DNA of 54,030 nucleotides, taken from assembly GCF_900188385.1 (NCBI RefSeq), contig NZ_FZOI01000026.1:1-54030 (forward strand), in the 5' to 3' direction. Below the pieces are notes generated by a model, which was given only the letters and a program-made list of their open reading frames with translations, searched no databases and was not told the origin of the DNA. Below, piece after piece: positions 16,626 to 24,703 of this stretch (positions are counted from its first letter, which is position 1; each line of letters begins with the position of its first letter). The position numbers were made by a program, and so were the translations under genes. The DNA is from Azospirillum sp. RU38E. Its GTDB lineage: Bacteria > Pseudomonadota > Alphaproteobacteria > Azospirillales > Azospirillaceae.

Positions 16626-17399
16626 ATGACCATTGCCACCAAACCCGCCCATCGCCCCCTGGTCGGCCTTTCCTGCGATGCGCGGGAACTGGGTCAACAC
16701 CCGTTCCATGTGGTGGGCGACAAATATATCCGGGGTGTCAGCCATGGCGCCGGCTGCCAGCCGGTCTTGATCCCGGCGCTGGGCGACTGGTGGGATGTGG
16801 AGGGGTTGCTGGACCGGTTGGATGGGTTGCTGCTGACCGGCAGCCCCAGCAACCTGCACCCGTCCCATTACGGCCTGCCGGATGAGATGGTGACCCCGCC
16901 GCTGGACCCGCACCGCGACGCCACCACCCTGCCGCTGCTGAAAGGCGCGCTGGCGCGCGGCCTGCCCGTCTTCGCCATTTGCCGGGGCTTTCAGGAACTG
17001 AACGTGGCCCTGGGCGGCACGCTGCACCCGCGCGTGCAGGAAGTGCCGGGCCTGATGGATCACCGCGACCCGGAACATGAACCGGTGGAGGTGCAATATG
17101 CCCCGGTGCACAAGGTGGCGCTGACGCCGGGCGGGGCCTTTGCCCGCATCACCGGCCAGAAGGAGATCATGGTCAATTCCCTGCACCAGCAGGGTATCAA
17201 CCGTCTGGCCCCCGGTCTGGCGGTGGAGGCGACAGCCCCGGACGGGCTGATCGAAGGGGTGCGGGTGGAAGGGGCCGGCTTTGCCATCGGCGTGCAATGG
17301 CACCCGGAATGGCGCTTCTGGGAAAACCCGCCCTATGCCGCCCTGCTGGCTGCCTTTGGCGATGCTGTGCGGGATTATGCCAACGGTCATCATTCATGA
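16626..17399 (+). CDS. Gamma-glutamyl-gamma-aminobutyrate hydrolase family protein (peptidase C26, PuuD-like)
   Basis: A 257-residue class I glutamine amidotransferase-like hydrolase. The nucleophile elbow AICRGFQELNVALGG carries Cys119, and the catalytic His lies in GVQWHPEWRFW near residue 224. DGLLLTGSPSNLHPSHYG is the family's N-terminal signature. PuuD members cleave gamma-glutamyl-GABA or similar gamma-glutamyl amides. The substrate here is inferred from the family only. It follows the LolA-like gene by 58 bp. Confidence 0.9.
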   Translation: MTIATKPAHRPLVGLSCDARELGQHPFHVVGDKYIRGVSHGAGCQPVLIPALGDWWDVEGLLDRLDGLLLTGSPSNLHPSHYGLPDEMVTPPLDPHRDATTLPLLKGALARGLPVFAICRGFQELNVALGGTLHPRVQEVPGLMDHRDPEHEPVEVQYAPVHKVALTPGGAFARITGQKEIMVNSLHQQGINRLAPGLAVEATAPDGLIEGVRVEGAGFAIGVQWHPEWRFWENPPYAALLAAFGDAVRDYANGHHS

Positions 17400-17441
17400 C
17401 CGTTGGGACGGCGGCGACCGCCGCCCGGCGCTGATGCCGGC

Positions 17442-18209
17442 CTATTCCTCCCCCGTCTCCACCTTGCGCCGTTCGGCCGCCATGCGGCCGAAGACAGGTT
17501 GGGCGGCGGGGGACAGCAGGCGGTGGCGTTCCTTCTGCTTGGCACGGGCGGCACTGGCATAGATCTGCTTGGATGCCTCGATCATATGCACACCGGCAAA
17601 GGCGCGGAACCAGCGGCGGCCCAGTTCTTCCACCGCACCGGCGCTGGCCAGCAGGAAGCGTGATTCGGTGGGCGGCAGGAACAGGGCGTAATCCTCCCGC
17701 TCCGGCACGAACATGTTGGCCTGCAAGGTGCGCTTCAACTGCGAGGGGGAAAAGGGGCTGCCCATGCCGAAGGGTGTGCGGTCGGAACGGGCCCAGATGC
17801 CGCGCCGGTTGGGTGCCACGGTGATCAACCGCCCGCCACCCGCCAGAATGCGCCAGAGTTCCCGCATCAGCGGGCGCAATTCTTCGGTACATTCCAGCCC
17901 GTGGATCAGCAGCACCCGATCAATGCTCATATCCGGGAAGGGCAGTTCCGCCTCATCCGCCAGGGTCACCAGACCCGGCCCTTCCGGTGGCCAGCCGATG
18001 ACGCCCTGGCTGGCTGGCATCACCGCCATCACCCGTTCCGCCTCTTCCTTGAACAGGCCGAGATAGGGGGTCGCATAGCCAATGCCCAGAACCCGCAGCC
18101 CTTTGACATCCGGCCACAGGGTGCGGATGCGGCGGCGGATCAGCCGGCGCACCATCTGGCCGGTGCTGCCCTGGTAGAAATCGCGCAGATCAAGGACATC
18201 GCTATACAT
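17442..18209 (-). CDS. Class I SAM-dependent methyltransferase
   Basis: A 255-residue protein with a compact methyltransferase core: GLRVLGIGYATPYLG as a degenerate motif I, LPFPDMSIDRVLLIHGLE as the post-I/motif II region, and LAGGGRLITVAPNRRGIWAR as motif III. Motif I lacks the usual acidic D/E-x-G-x-G-x-G, though alphaproteobacterial relatives with the VLGIGYATPYL sequence are common. The substrate is unknown. It ends convergently with the C26 hydrolase gene, and its upstream region contains the structured intergenic segment. Confidence 0.85.
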   Translation of the reverse strand: MYSDVLDLRDFYQGSTGQMVRRLIRRRIRTLWPDVKGLRVLGIGYATPYLGLFKEEAERVMAVMPASQGVIGWPPEGPGLVTLADEAELPFPDMSIDRVLLIHGLECTEELRPLMRELWRILAGGGRLITVAPNRRGIWARSDRTPFGMGSPFSPSQLKRTLQANMFVPEREDYALFLPPTESRFLLASAGAVEELGRRWFRAFAGVHMIEASKQIYASAARAKQKERHRLLSPAAQPVFGRMAAERRKVETGEE

Positions 18210-18270
18210 GCGCTGATCCTAACACGGATCGACGGGCAAAGCAGAGATTTGCAAAGATCGCTGAAAGCAA

Positions 18271-18452
18271 AGAAAAAGCCGGCTGTGCCTGGCACGCCGG
18301 CTTCAGATGATCATCCCCGGATCGGCGAGACACGCCCGAGGTTCCATCCTTTTGTGACGTCGATCGCTCGCCACAAGGCAAGACGGACAATACGCGAAAC
18401 CGTGCCCACCGCCAGGGGCAACCGACGATGCAGCACTGCATTTGCCCCTGGC
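18271..18452 (-). ncRNA. Candidate structured small RNA ending in an intrinsic terminator
   Basis: On the minus strand two strong stem-loops occur. The first pairs GCCAGGGGCAA (18452-18442) with TTGCCCCTGGC (18421-18411) and encloses a second perfect stem, ATGCAG/CTGCAT (18441-18428). About 110 nt later AAGCCGGC...GCCGGCTT (18303-18276), with an inner GTGCC/GGCAC stem, is followed by TTTTTC, a canonical leftward terminator. No leftward ORF with coding character lies upstream of it. A small RNA of about 180 nt is the simplest reading. It resembles no family that I can name. Confidence 0.45.
18276..18303 (-). terminator. Rho-independent terminator, leftward
   Basis: The perfect 8-bp arms AAGCCGGC and GCCGGCTT enclose a further GTGCC/GGCAC stem. 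On the minus strand the hairpin is followed by TTTTTCTTT. It points toward the methyltransferase gene at 17442-18209, whose start is only 67 bp further on. The transcript it ends therefore must arise from the intergenic region to its right. Confidence 0.65.
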
Positions 18453-18634
18453 GTCACATTTGCGCAACATCATGCGCTGCAATGGTAACAGTTTGGTATG
18501 GTACCGAATACGATATCAACCTTTTTAGCAATAAACGAACAATCAGGGACAGAGGCTGGTTTTCTTTATTCGCCAGATTGTCTAAACTATTAGTCAAATG
18601 TCGGGCACCAATATGGGGGGTGACCGGCCGGCCA

Positions 18635-19852
18635 ATGGGGGGCTGTCTCGTGGGGAAACTGCGCCTGCTGTTGCTCAACCTGCTGCTTCTCCCGGCCTAT
18701 GGGGCGGTGGGATGGCTGGGGGGGACGGTTTCGCTGCCGGCCGACTTGGCATTGCCGGCCATCTGGCTGCCCGCCGGTTTTGCCCTGCTGATCCTCTGGT
18801 TCGGGGGGCGGCAGCTGCTGCCGGGGGTTCTGGCGGGCACCGGGCTGACGCTTTACCTGATGCAGGCGGGACCGGGGCTGATACTGGCCGCCCTGACAGG
18901 CGTCGGCGTGGCGGCCCTGCTGGCCCGCACCATGACCAATCTGCGCCGGGTGATGCAGGGGGAGCGCGAGGCCCGCCGTCAGGCGGAAGAAGCGCTGGCC
19001 CGGCTGCGCGGCACCCAGGATGAACTGATCCAGGCAGAGAAAATGGCCTCTCTGGGAAGGCTGGTGGCCGGCATCGCGCATGAGGTGGCAACCCCGGTGG
19101 GCACCGCCCTTGCCGCCTCCACCCGGCTGGTGCAGGAAACGCGCGGCATCCAGGATGGGCTGGCCAAGGCCACCCTGCGGCGCGAACAGATGCAGGATTA
19201 TATCGAGGCGACGGCGCTGGCCGCCCGCATCCTACAATCCAATATGGAACGCGCCGCCCGGCTGATCGAAAGCTTCAAGCACGTGGCGGTGGATCGCACC
19301 CGGCAGGACCGGCGGCGATTCGATCTGGTCGGCTATATTGAGGAGGTGCTGATCAGCCTGCGGCCGCAGACGCGCAAGACACCGCATAAGATCAGCCTGA
19401 CCGGGGCCAGCCGGCTGCCGGTTGATCTGTATCCCGATGCGGTGGCGCAGCTGGTCACCAACCTGCTGGTCAATGCCATCACCCACGCCTTCCCAGGGGG
19501 ACAGGCGGGGGAGATTGTGATTTCCCTGGGCCAGGATGCCGAAGGCTGGGTGGAATTGCGGGTGAGCGATAATGGCGTGGGCATCGCGCCCGACGCCATG
19601 CCGCATATTTTTGAACCATTCTTCACCACCAGACGGACCCAGGGCGGCAGCGGGCTGGGGCTTTATCTGGCCTATTGCCAGGTGACCCAGCGGCTGGGCG
19701 GCAGCCTGACCGTCAGCCCCATGCCCACGGGCGGGGCACTGTTCCTCGCCCGTTTCCCCAGTCGTTCCCCGGAATATCAGACGCCGCCGGTGCCAGCGGC
19801 GGAATCGGCACCGGCACCGATCAATCTGGCGGAAAAACGCCTGTCGGCGTGA
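18635..19852 (+). CDS. Membrane-bound sensor histidine kinase (MASE1-like N-terminus)
   Basis: About 405 residues. Three to four hydrophobic segments in residues 8-98 include LPAIWLPAGFALLILWFGGRQ, reminiscent of a short MASE1 sensor. A coiled coil follows (VMQGEREARRQAEEALARL), then HisKA with H-box AGIAHEVATPVG (phospho-acceptor His149). The ATPase domain shows the N box NLLVNAITHAF, G1 DNGVGIAPD, F box FEPFFTT and G2 GGSGLGLYLAY. No receiver partner is adjacent (orphan kinase). The start is uncertain: ATG 18635 or GTG 18650. The frame is open back to 18428, but that part overlaps the structured region and looks non-coding. Confidence 0.85.
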   Translation: MGGCLVGKLRLLLLNLLLLPAYGAVGWLGGTVSLPADLALPAIWLPAGFALLILWFGGRQLLPGVLAGTGLTLYLMQAGPGLILAALTGVGVAALLARTMTNLRRVMQGEREARRQAEEALARLRGTQDELIQAEKMASLGRLVAGIAHEVATPVGTALAASTRLVQETRGIQDGLAKATLRREQMQDYIEATALAARILQSNMERAARLIESFKHVAVDRTRQDRRRFDLVGYIEEVLISLRPQTRKTPHKISLTGASRLPVDLYPDAVAQLVTNLLVNAITHAFPGGQAGEIVISLGQDAEGWVELRVSDNGVGIAPDAMPHIFEPFFTTRRTQGGSGLGLYLAYCQVTQRLGGSLTVSPMPTGGALFLARFPSRSPEYQTPPVPAAESAPAPINLAEKRLSA

Positions 19853-19879
19853 AACCGCGCCGCTGTATTTTTACCACCT

Positions 19880-19895
19880 GCACCCGACAGGGTGC
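19880..19895. terminator. Short hairpin between convergent kinase and TetR genes
   Basis: GCACCC (19880-19885) pairs with GGGTGC (19890-19895) around GACA, 28 bp after the kinase stop and 19 bp before the end of the convergent tetR-type gene. The following GCTTT is a weak T-run. It may serve as a weak bidirectional terminator. Confidence 0.4.
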
Positions 19896-19913
19896 GCTTT
19901 AGGACCGGTGGGA

Positions 19914-20597
19914 TCAGGCCAGCAGCATATTCCCCACCATATCCACCAGCACCGCAACAAAGGCATCAGGCTCCACCCCGCGCTTGCGGTACTTGGCACG
20001 CTTCACATACCAATCCTGCAGCATCGGCTTGATCAGGGCGGCCGCCATCGTCGGATCGACGGGACGGAAGCGGCCGGTATTGATGCCATCGGCGATGACA
20101 TCGCGCAGCAGCGCTTCCGTCCATAATTCGCTTTCCACCGCCATCGCCCGCCCCTGCTTGCCAAAGGCCTTGGCCTCCATGAAGGCGAAGACGAACCAGG
20201 GGCCCATGGCCTCGGTCAGATAGACGTGGCGCGCCATCAGGGCGCGCAGCCGCGCCAGCGGATCACCGGCCGCAACATCCGGTGCGGTCAACACCAGACC
20301 GATGGCATCCACCACCTGCCCCAAAATCATCAGTAGCAACGTGTCCTTGCTGTCGAAATAGCTGTAGAGCGCGCCCATCGACAGGCCCGACTGTTCCGAC
20401 AGGTCGCGCAGCGACATGGGATGGAAGCCGTTGCGGTTGGACAGCACCAGGGTGGTCTCAATGATCCGCGCCAGATTGGCCACCGCCGTCTCGGCCTTGC
20501 GTACCCGGATGGTTGCCTGATGCCGCTCCAGAATGCGGCGACACAGCGCCTCCATCGATAGGTCGAATTCCTGCTGGAACGTGCTGTAACTGTCCAT
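19914..20597 (-). CDS. TetR/AcrR-family regulator (of the lva-like operon)
   Basis: About 227 residues. The HTH is MSLRDLSEQSGLSMGALYSYFDSKDTLL (residues ~60-88), followed by an all-helical ligand domain. It has an unusually long N-terminal arm before the HTH (DSYSTFQQEFDLSMEALCRR). The ATG at 20597 was chosen because it sits at the divergent junction; the 640-residue open frame reaching 21836 is an antisense shadow of the dehydrogenase gene. It probably represses the divergent acyl-CoA dehydrogenase/kinase operon, sensing a CoA thioester or its acid. Confidence 0.9.
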   Translation of the reverse strand: MDSYSTFQQEFDLSMEALCRRILERHQATIRVRKAETAVANLARIIETTLVLSNRNGFHPMSLRDLSEQSGLSMGALYSYFDSKDTLLLMILGQVVDAIGLVLTAPDVAAGDPLARLRALMARHVYLTEAMGPWFVFAFMEAKAFGKQGRAMAVESELWTEALLRDVIADGINTGRFRPVDPTMAAALIKPMLQDWYVKRAKYRKRGVEPDAFVAVLVDMVGNMLLA

Positions 20598-20666
20598 ACC
20601 GGCCCCCTTCGCTGCCCGACATAGCATGAACGGCCATTGCCGGCGAAGCCGAAAGGCGATATAAAA

Positions 20667-20676
20667 CGAGCGCTCG
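20667..20676. promoter_or_regulatory. Probable TetR operator in the tetR/acyl-CoA dehydrogenase gap
   Basis: CGAGCGCTCG is a perfect 10-bp palindrome within AAAACGAGCGCTCGCTCTTT, and sits 24 bp before the dehydrogenase ATG (20700) in the 102-bp divergent gap. The flanking A-run and T-run extend the symmetry. Position and symmetry fit the TetR dimer encoded at 19914-20597. The motif differs from the operator used by the island to the right. Confidence 0.6.
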
Positions 20677-20699
20677 CTCTTTTTTGAAAGACCGCCGAC

Positions 20700-21896
20700 A
20701 TGGATTTCACGCTGCCCCCCGCCCTGGAGGATTATCGCCGCCGCATCCGGGATTTCGTGGAAACGGAAATCCTGCCGGTGGAGGCGGACCGCAGCCAATG
20801 GGACGCGCATGAGAATATTGCCGACGGGCCGTTGGCCGCCCTGCGCGCCAAGGCCAAGGCGGCCGGCCTGTGGACCCTGCAACTGCCGCAGGAAGCCGGC
20901 GGCCAGGGCCTGCCCTTCACCGGCCTTGCCGCCTGCTATGAGGAGATGAACCGCTCCATCTTCGGCCCCGTCTGCTTCAATGCTGCCGCCCCCGATGATG
21001 GCAATATGCGGCTGCTGAATCAGGTGGGCACCGCGGCGCAGAAGCGCCGCTGGCTGGACCCCATCGTCGAAGGGCGGGTACGCTCCGCCTTTGCCATGAC
21101 TGAACCGCATCCGGGCGGCGGGTCCGACCCGTCGATGATGCGCACCCGGGCGGAACGCCGGGACGGGCGCTGGGTCATCCATGGCCATAAATGGTTCATT
21201 ACCGGGGCCGGCGTCGCCCAGCATTTCATCCTGCTGGCCCGCACCTCTGACGATCCGCGCAAGGGCCTGACCGCCTTCCTGTTCGACCGCGACCAGCCCG
21301 GCTGGCGCATTGAACGTCGCATCCCCATCATGGGGCCGGAGGAACATGGCGGCCATTGCGAGCTGATCTTCGACGGGCTGGAAGTGGCGGATGAAAATGT
21401 GCTGATGAATGTCGGTGACGGGCTGAAAGCCACGCAAATCCGCCTGGGCCCCGCCCGGCTGACCCATTGTATGCGCTGGACCGGTCTGGCCAAGCGCTGC
21501 CTGGAAATTGCCGGCGCCTATGTCAAGGAACGCCACAGCTTCGGAATGCCGCTGGCAGAGCATGAGGGGGTGCAGTGGATGCTGGGCGAAGCGGCGATGC
21601 AGATCGAGATTTCCCGCCTGCTGACCATGCGGGCCGCCGCCGAACTGGATCGCGGCCATTTCGCCCGCAAGGAAGTGTCGATGGCCAAGGTGCAGGTGGC
21701 CGACACGCTGTCGCGCACCGTGGATACCGCCATCCAGCTGTGCGGGGCGCGCGGCTATTCCCGCGATACGGTGCTGGAATGGATTTACCGCTATGCGCGG
21801 CAGTCGCGGCTGGTCGATGGCGCCTCGGAAGTACATAAGATGGTGCTGAGCCGGTCCTATCTGACCGAAGGGGACGCGTTCTGGGGGTGGTCATGA
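20700..21896 (+). CDS. Acyl-CoA dehydrogenase family protein (LvaC/ACAD10-11-like)
   Basis: 398 residues with the ACAD fold: substrate loop AFAMTEPHPGGGSDPSMM, helical GLAKRCLEIAGAYVKERHSFG and the FAD-binding IQLCGARGYSRDTVLEWIYR. The catalytic-base region reads RLVDGASEVHKMV, the form seen in ACAD10/11 and LvaC-type proteins rather than YGGTNEI. In those systems the flavoprotein acts on 4-phosphoacyl-CoA, eliminating phosphate and leading to the 3-hydroxy isomer. The stop overlaps the next ATG by 4 bp. An alternative is an ordinary fatty-acyl-CoA dehydrogenase. Confidence 0.88.
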   Translation: MDFTLPPALEDYRRRIRDFVETEILPVEADRSQWDAHENIADGPLAALRAKAKAAGLWTLQLPQEAGGQGLPFTGLAACYEEMNRSIFGPVCFNAAAPDDGNMRLLNQVGTAAQKRRWLDPIVEGRVRSAFAMTEPHPGGGSDPSMMRTRAERRDGRWVIHGHKWFITGAGVAQHFILLARTSDDPRKGLTAFLFDRDQPGWRIERRIPIMGPEEHGGHCELIFDGLEVADENVLMNVGDGLKATQIRLGPARLTHCMRWTGLAKRCLEIAGAYVKERHSFGMPLAEHEGVQWMLGEAAMQIEISRLLTMRAAAELDRGHFARKEVSMAKVQVADTLSRTVDTAIQLCGARGYSRDTVLEWIYRYARQSRLVDGASEVHKMVLSRSYLTEGDAFWGWS

Positions 21897-22921
21897 GCGT
21901 GCCCTCCCTTTCGCCAGAGCAGTTGCAGGCATTGGCCGACTGGCTGACCGGGCAGGCCGGGGCCGCAACGGTACGGCTGGCGGATGTGCGCCGCCTGTCG
22001 GGCGGTGCCATCTCCGTCAATCTTTCCATGGATTTGATCATTGCGGGCGGGCCGTTCGCCGGATGTCAGCCGGTGGTGTTCCGCGCCGGGTCGCCCAGCG
22101 GTGTTTCCGCCAGCCTGTCCAAGGCGCAGGAGGCGGCCGTGCTGCGCGCCGCCTTCGATGCCGGCGTCACCGCACCGGAACCGCTTTTCGTGCAAGGCGA
22201 TGGCGCCTTGCTGGGCAGCCCCTTTTATATCATGCGGCGGGCGGGCGGGGTGGCCGCTGGCCATCGGCTGGTGAAGGCGCCCCCCTCCCCCGCGCTGGCC
22301 CATGATCTGGGGCAGCAGCTGGGCCGGCTGCATCGTCTGCGCCCCGGTGCGCCGGGGCTGGATTTCCTGCCCCTGCCGGCGGCTGACCTGCTTGATGATT
22401 GTCTGACCGCCTATCGTGGTTGGCTGGGGGAAATGGCGGGGCTTGATCCGGCACTGGCCTATGGCCTGCGCTGGCTGGATCGGCGGCGGCCGGCGGTGGG
22501 CGATCTGGTGCTGTCGCACCGCGACTACCGCACCGGCAATTATCTGGTGGAAGCGGGAAAGCTGACCGCCATCATCGATTGGGAATTTGCCGGCTGGTCC
22601 GACCCGATGGAGGATATTGGCTGGTTCTGTGCCGCCTGCTGGCGTTTTGGCCGGCGCGACCAGGAAGCCGGCGGCATCGGCGACCGCGCCGATTTCTATG
22701 CCGGCTATGAAGCGGCCACCGGCCGCCCCGTCAACCATCAGGCCGTGCGCTGGTGGGAGGTGATGGCCCATCTGCGCTGGGCCGCCATCGCGGTACAGCA
22801 GGCCAAACGGCATGTTTCAGGCGCGGAACACTCCCTGGAACTGGCGCTGACCGGCCGGATGCTGCCGGAAATTACCCATGACATGCTGCGGGAAATCGAC
22901 CAGATGGAGGCGGCCGCATGA
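21893..22921 (+). CDS. APH-fold phosphotransferase (4-hydroxyacyl-CoA kinase LvaA-like)
   Basis: 342 residues of the aminoglycoside-phosphotransferase fold. The N-lobe (LSGGAISVNLSMDL) is followed by the catalytic loop VLSHRDYRTGNYLV and the metal-binding IIDWEFAGWSDPMEDIG. In Pseudomonas putida LvaA, and in the kinase half of human ACAD10/11, this fold phosphorylates the 4-hydroxyl of an acyl-CoA. Its position between an ACAD and a DUF6285 gene, with ATGA overlaps on both sides, argues for the same role. The exact chain length of the substrate is unknown. Confidence 0.85.
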   Translation: MSVPSLSPEQLQALADWLTGQAGAATVRLADVRRLSGGAISVNLSMDLIIAGGPFAGCQPVVFRAGSPSGVSASLSKAQEAAVLRAAFDAGVTAPEPLFVQGDGALLGSPFYIMRRAGGVAAGHRLVKAPPSPALAHDLGQQLGRLHRLRPGAPGLDFLPLPAADLLDDCLTAYRGWLGEMAGLDPALAYGLRWLDRRRPAVGDLVLSHRDYRTGNYLVEAGKLTAIIDWEFAGWSDPMEDIGWFCAACWRFGRRDQEAGGIGDRADFYAGYEAATGRPVNHQAVRWWEVMAHLRWAAIAVQQAKRHVSGAEHSLELALTGRMLPEITHDMLREIDQMEAAA

Positions 22922-23259
22922 TCCGTGATCTGCCAGACAGCCAGAACCTGCTGGAAACCGCGCTGGCCAGCCTGCGGGCGGAGCTGCTGCCCAACCTGCC
23001 CGATCACGCCCGCTATACCGGGCTGATGGTGGCCAACGCCCTGGCCATCGTGTTGCGCGACCTGCAGGCAGCGGAGGCACGGCGCCGCATCGCCGAAACG
23101 CTGACCGGCCTGATCGGCCAGGATGATGCCCCGGCCCTGTGTGCCGCCATTGACGCCGGCCGGTTCGACGAACCGGCCCCGGATGCCACCTTGCGGCAGG
23201 CCCTGCTGACCATCACCCGCGCCCGCCTGTCGATCAGCAATCCAAAGGCATTGGGCTAA
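22918..23259 (+). CDS. DUF6285 protein (LvaB-like accessory subunit)
   Basis: A 113-residue helical protein (DLPDSQNLLETALASLRAELL, then ARYTGLMVANALAIVLRDL) matching the DUF6285 pattern that accompanies APH-fold acyl-CoA kinases. The small LvaB protein of the levulinate pathway has this size and position and is needed for the kinase step. Its start overlaps the kinase stop by 4 bp, indicating tight stoichiometric expression. No catalytic residues are evident. The link to LvaB is from gene order and size, and from my recollection of the family. Confidence 0.75.
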   Translation: MIRDLPDSQNLLETALASLRAELLPNLPDHARYTGLMVANALAIVLRDLQAAEARRRIAETLTGLIGQDDAPALCAAIDAGRFDEPAPDATLRQALLTITRARLSISNPKALG

Positions 23260-23276
23260 CGGCCCTGCATGGGTCG

Positions 23277-23326
23277 TTGACGACGGGTTCGCGCGGCCAT
23301 ACATTGATCAATGACTCACCAATCAC
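23277..23326 (+). promoter_or_regulatory. Promoter with island operator A (Rieske oxygenase 1)
   Basis: The -35 TTGACG is at 23277-23282, with a 17-bp spacer and -10 TACATT at 23300-23305. The operator ATGACTCACCAATCAC is at 23311-23326, beginning 34 bp after the -35 start and covering the expected transcription start (about 23312). It drives the oxygenase starting at 23374. Confidence 0.7.
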
Positions 23327-23373
23327 AAATAAGCGGCACCCGGCCGCAATCGAACAGCGGAGGATGCAACCCC

Positions 23374-24699
23374 ATGTCCGTGATCAACAGCCAGCCGCCC
23401 CAGCCCGCCGTCGAGCCGTCCCCCACGCCGCCGCCCTTGCGTGGCGATCCCATCACCGGCAGCCGTTATACCAGCCGGGACTTCATGGCCCTGGAATGGG
23501 ACCGGATGTGGACGCGCATCTGGCATATCGGGGGCTGGGCGGCGGACCTGCCGGAGCCGGGCGATTACATCACCCACGAGATCGGGCAGGAGAGCATCCT
23601 GATGGTCCGGCAGGAGGATGGATCGGTCGCCGCCTTCTACAATGTCTGTCCCCATCGGGGGAACCGGCTGGTGCATGGCGATCTGGGCCATGCCAAGGTC
23701 TTTACCTGTTCCTATCATTCCTGGCAGTTCGACCGGGCCGGCACCACCTGCCGGGTTCAAGACCCCGATGATTTCCCCCAGGGAAATCCCTGCGGCAAGG
23801 TCAAGCTGTCCGCCATAAAATGCGAGGTCTGGGGCGGTTTCGTCTGGTTCAACATGGACCCGGCAGCCCCACCCTTGCGCCACTATCTCGACCCTGTGGC
23901 CGCACAATTTGAAAAATACAGCATGGATCAGCAGGTTCGCGTGCTGTACCTGACGGCAGAGGTCAATTGCAATTGGAAGGTCATTCACGACAATTTCAAT
24001 GAAAGCTACCATCTGCCGACCCTGCATCCCGAACTGTCGACCTTCATTGAGGATGCCTATCAGGACACGCTGTTCGACCTTTACCCGTCTGGCCATAACC
24101 GGATGCGGATGAAGGGCGGGATGCCTTCATTAAGGGCGCAGAGCGTCACCGACGTGGCCCAGCCGCTGGATGATATCCTGCGCGCCTGGGATCTGGACCC
24201 CGCCGCCTTTCAGGGCCATGCCCGCGATGCCCGCCGGGCCTTGCAGGAACAGAAACGACGCCTGGGCCGGGAACGCGGCTTTGCCCATTATGATCTGCTG
24301 GATGATGACCAGTTGACCGACTATCACCATTACACCCTGTTCCCCAATGTCTCCCTGACCATGAGTGCGGACGGGTTCCAGTTGCTGCGGCCGCAGCCGC
24401 ACCCGACCGATCCGGAGAAATGCCTGTTCGACCATTGGTTCATGGTGCCGGTGGTGCCGGGCCAGACGGAGGCGATGACCCCCGTGGGCCCGCGCCCCCT
24501 GGCCGAGGCAGAACATGAAATCTTCAGCCATGGCGATCAGAGCCTGGGCTTTGTCGCCGATCAGGATCTCTCCATCGCCGTGGGACAGCAGCGGGGCCTG
24601 CGCTCCCGTGGCTTCAAGGATGCCTATCTGACCGGGCAGGAAGCGCGGGTCCGCCGGTTCCACGAGATGATCAACGATTATATTGAGGGTCGGCGCTGA
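23374..24699 (+). CDS. Rieske non-haem iron oxygenase, alpha subunit 1
   Basis: 441 residues. The N-terminal Rieske [2Fe-2S] site has Cys92-x-His94 (NVCPHRGNRL) and Cys112-x2-His115 (CSYHSW). In the catalytic domain the bridging Asp206 precedes the mononuclear iron ligands His213 and His218 (NFNESYHLPTLHPE). It is an aromatic-ring-hydroxylating-dioxygenase-like oxygenase that would insert oxygen with electrons from a ferredoxin. The ATG at 23374 has GGAGGA 9 bp upstream; the longer frame (from 23311) would begin in the operator. Its substrate is unknown. No small beta subunit is encoded next to it. Confidence 0.92.
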   Translation: MSVINSQPPQPAVEPSPTPPPLRGDPITGSRYTSRDFMALEWDRMWTRIWHIGGWAADLPEPGDYITHEIGQESILMVRQEDGSVAAFYNVCPHRGNRLVHGDLGHAKVFTCSYHSWQFDRAGTTCRVQDPDDFPQGNPCGKVKLSAIKCEVWGGFVWFNMDPAAPPLRHYLDPVAAQFEKYSMDQQVRVLYLTAEVNCNWKVIHDNFNESYHLPTLHPELSTFIEDAYQDTLFDLYPSGHNRMRMKGGMPSLRAQSVTDVAQPLDDILRAWDLDPAAFQGHARDARRALQEQKRRLGRERGFAHYDLLDDDQLTDYHHYTLFPNVSLTMSADGFQLLRPQPHPTDPEKCLFDHWFMVPVVPGQTEAMTPVGPRPLAEAEHEIFSHGDQSLGFVADQDLSIAVGQQRGLRSRGFKDAYLTGQEARVRRFHEMINDYIEGRR

Positions 24700-24703
24700 T
24701 GCC

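Noticed and set aside
18276-18452. 6S RNA or SRP RNA
   Set aside because: The SRP tetraloop/GGAAG region is absent, and there is no long central-bubble rod closed by pairing of the two ends as in 6S RNA. It is left as an unnamed structured RNA.
18428-18634. Upstream extension of the histidine kinase to ATG 18428
   Set aside because: The extra ~69 residues overlap the perfect stem-loop, have no family similarity, and place a polar, Cys-rich stretch before the membrane segments.
19914-21836. 640-codon minus-strand frame reading through tetR into the acyl-CoA dehydrogenase region
   Set aside because: Only the part from 20597 leftward has TetR character. The rest is antisense to the dehydrogenase gene and includes the divergent promoter region.
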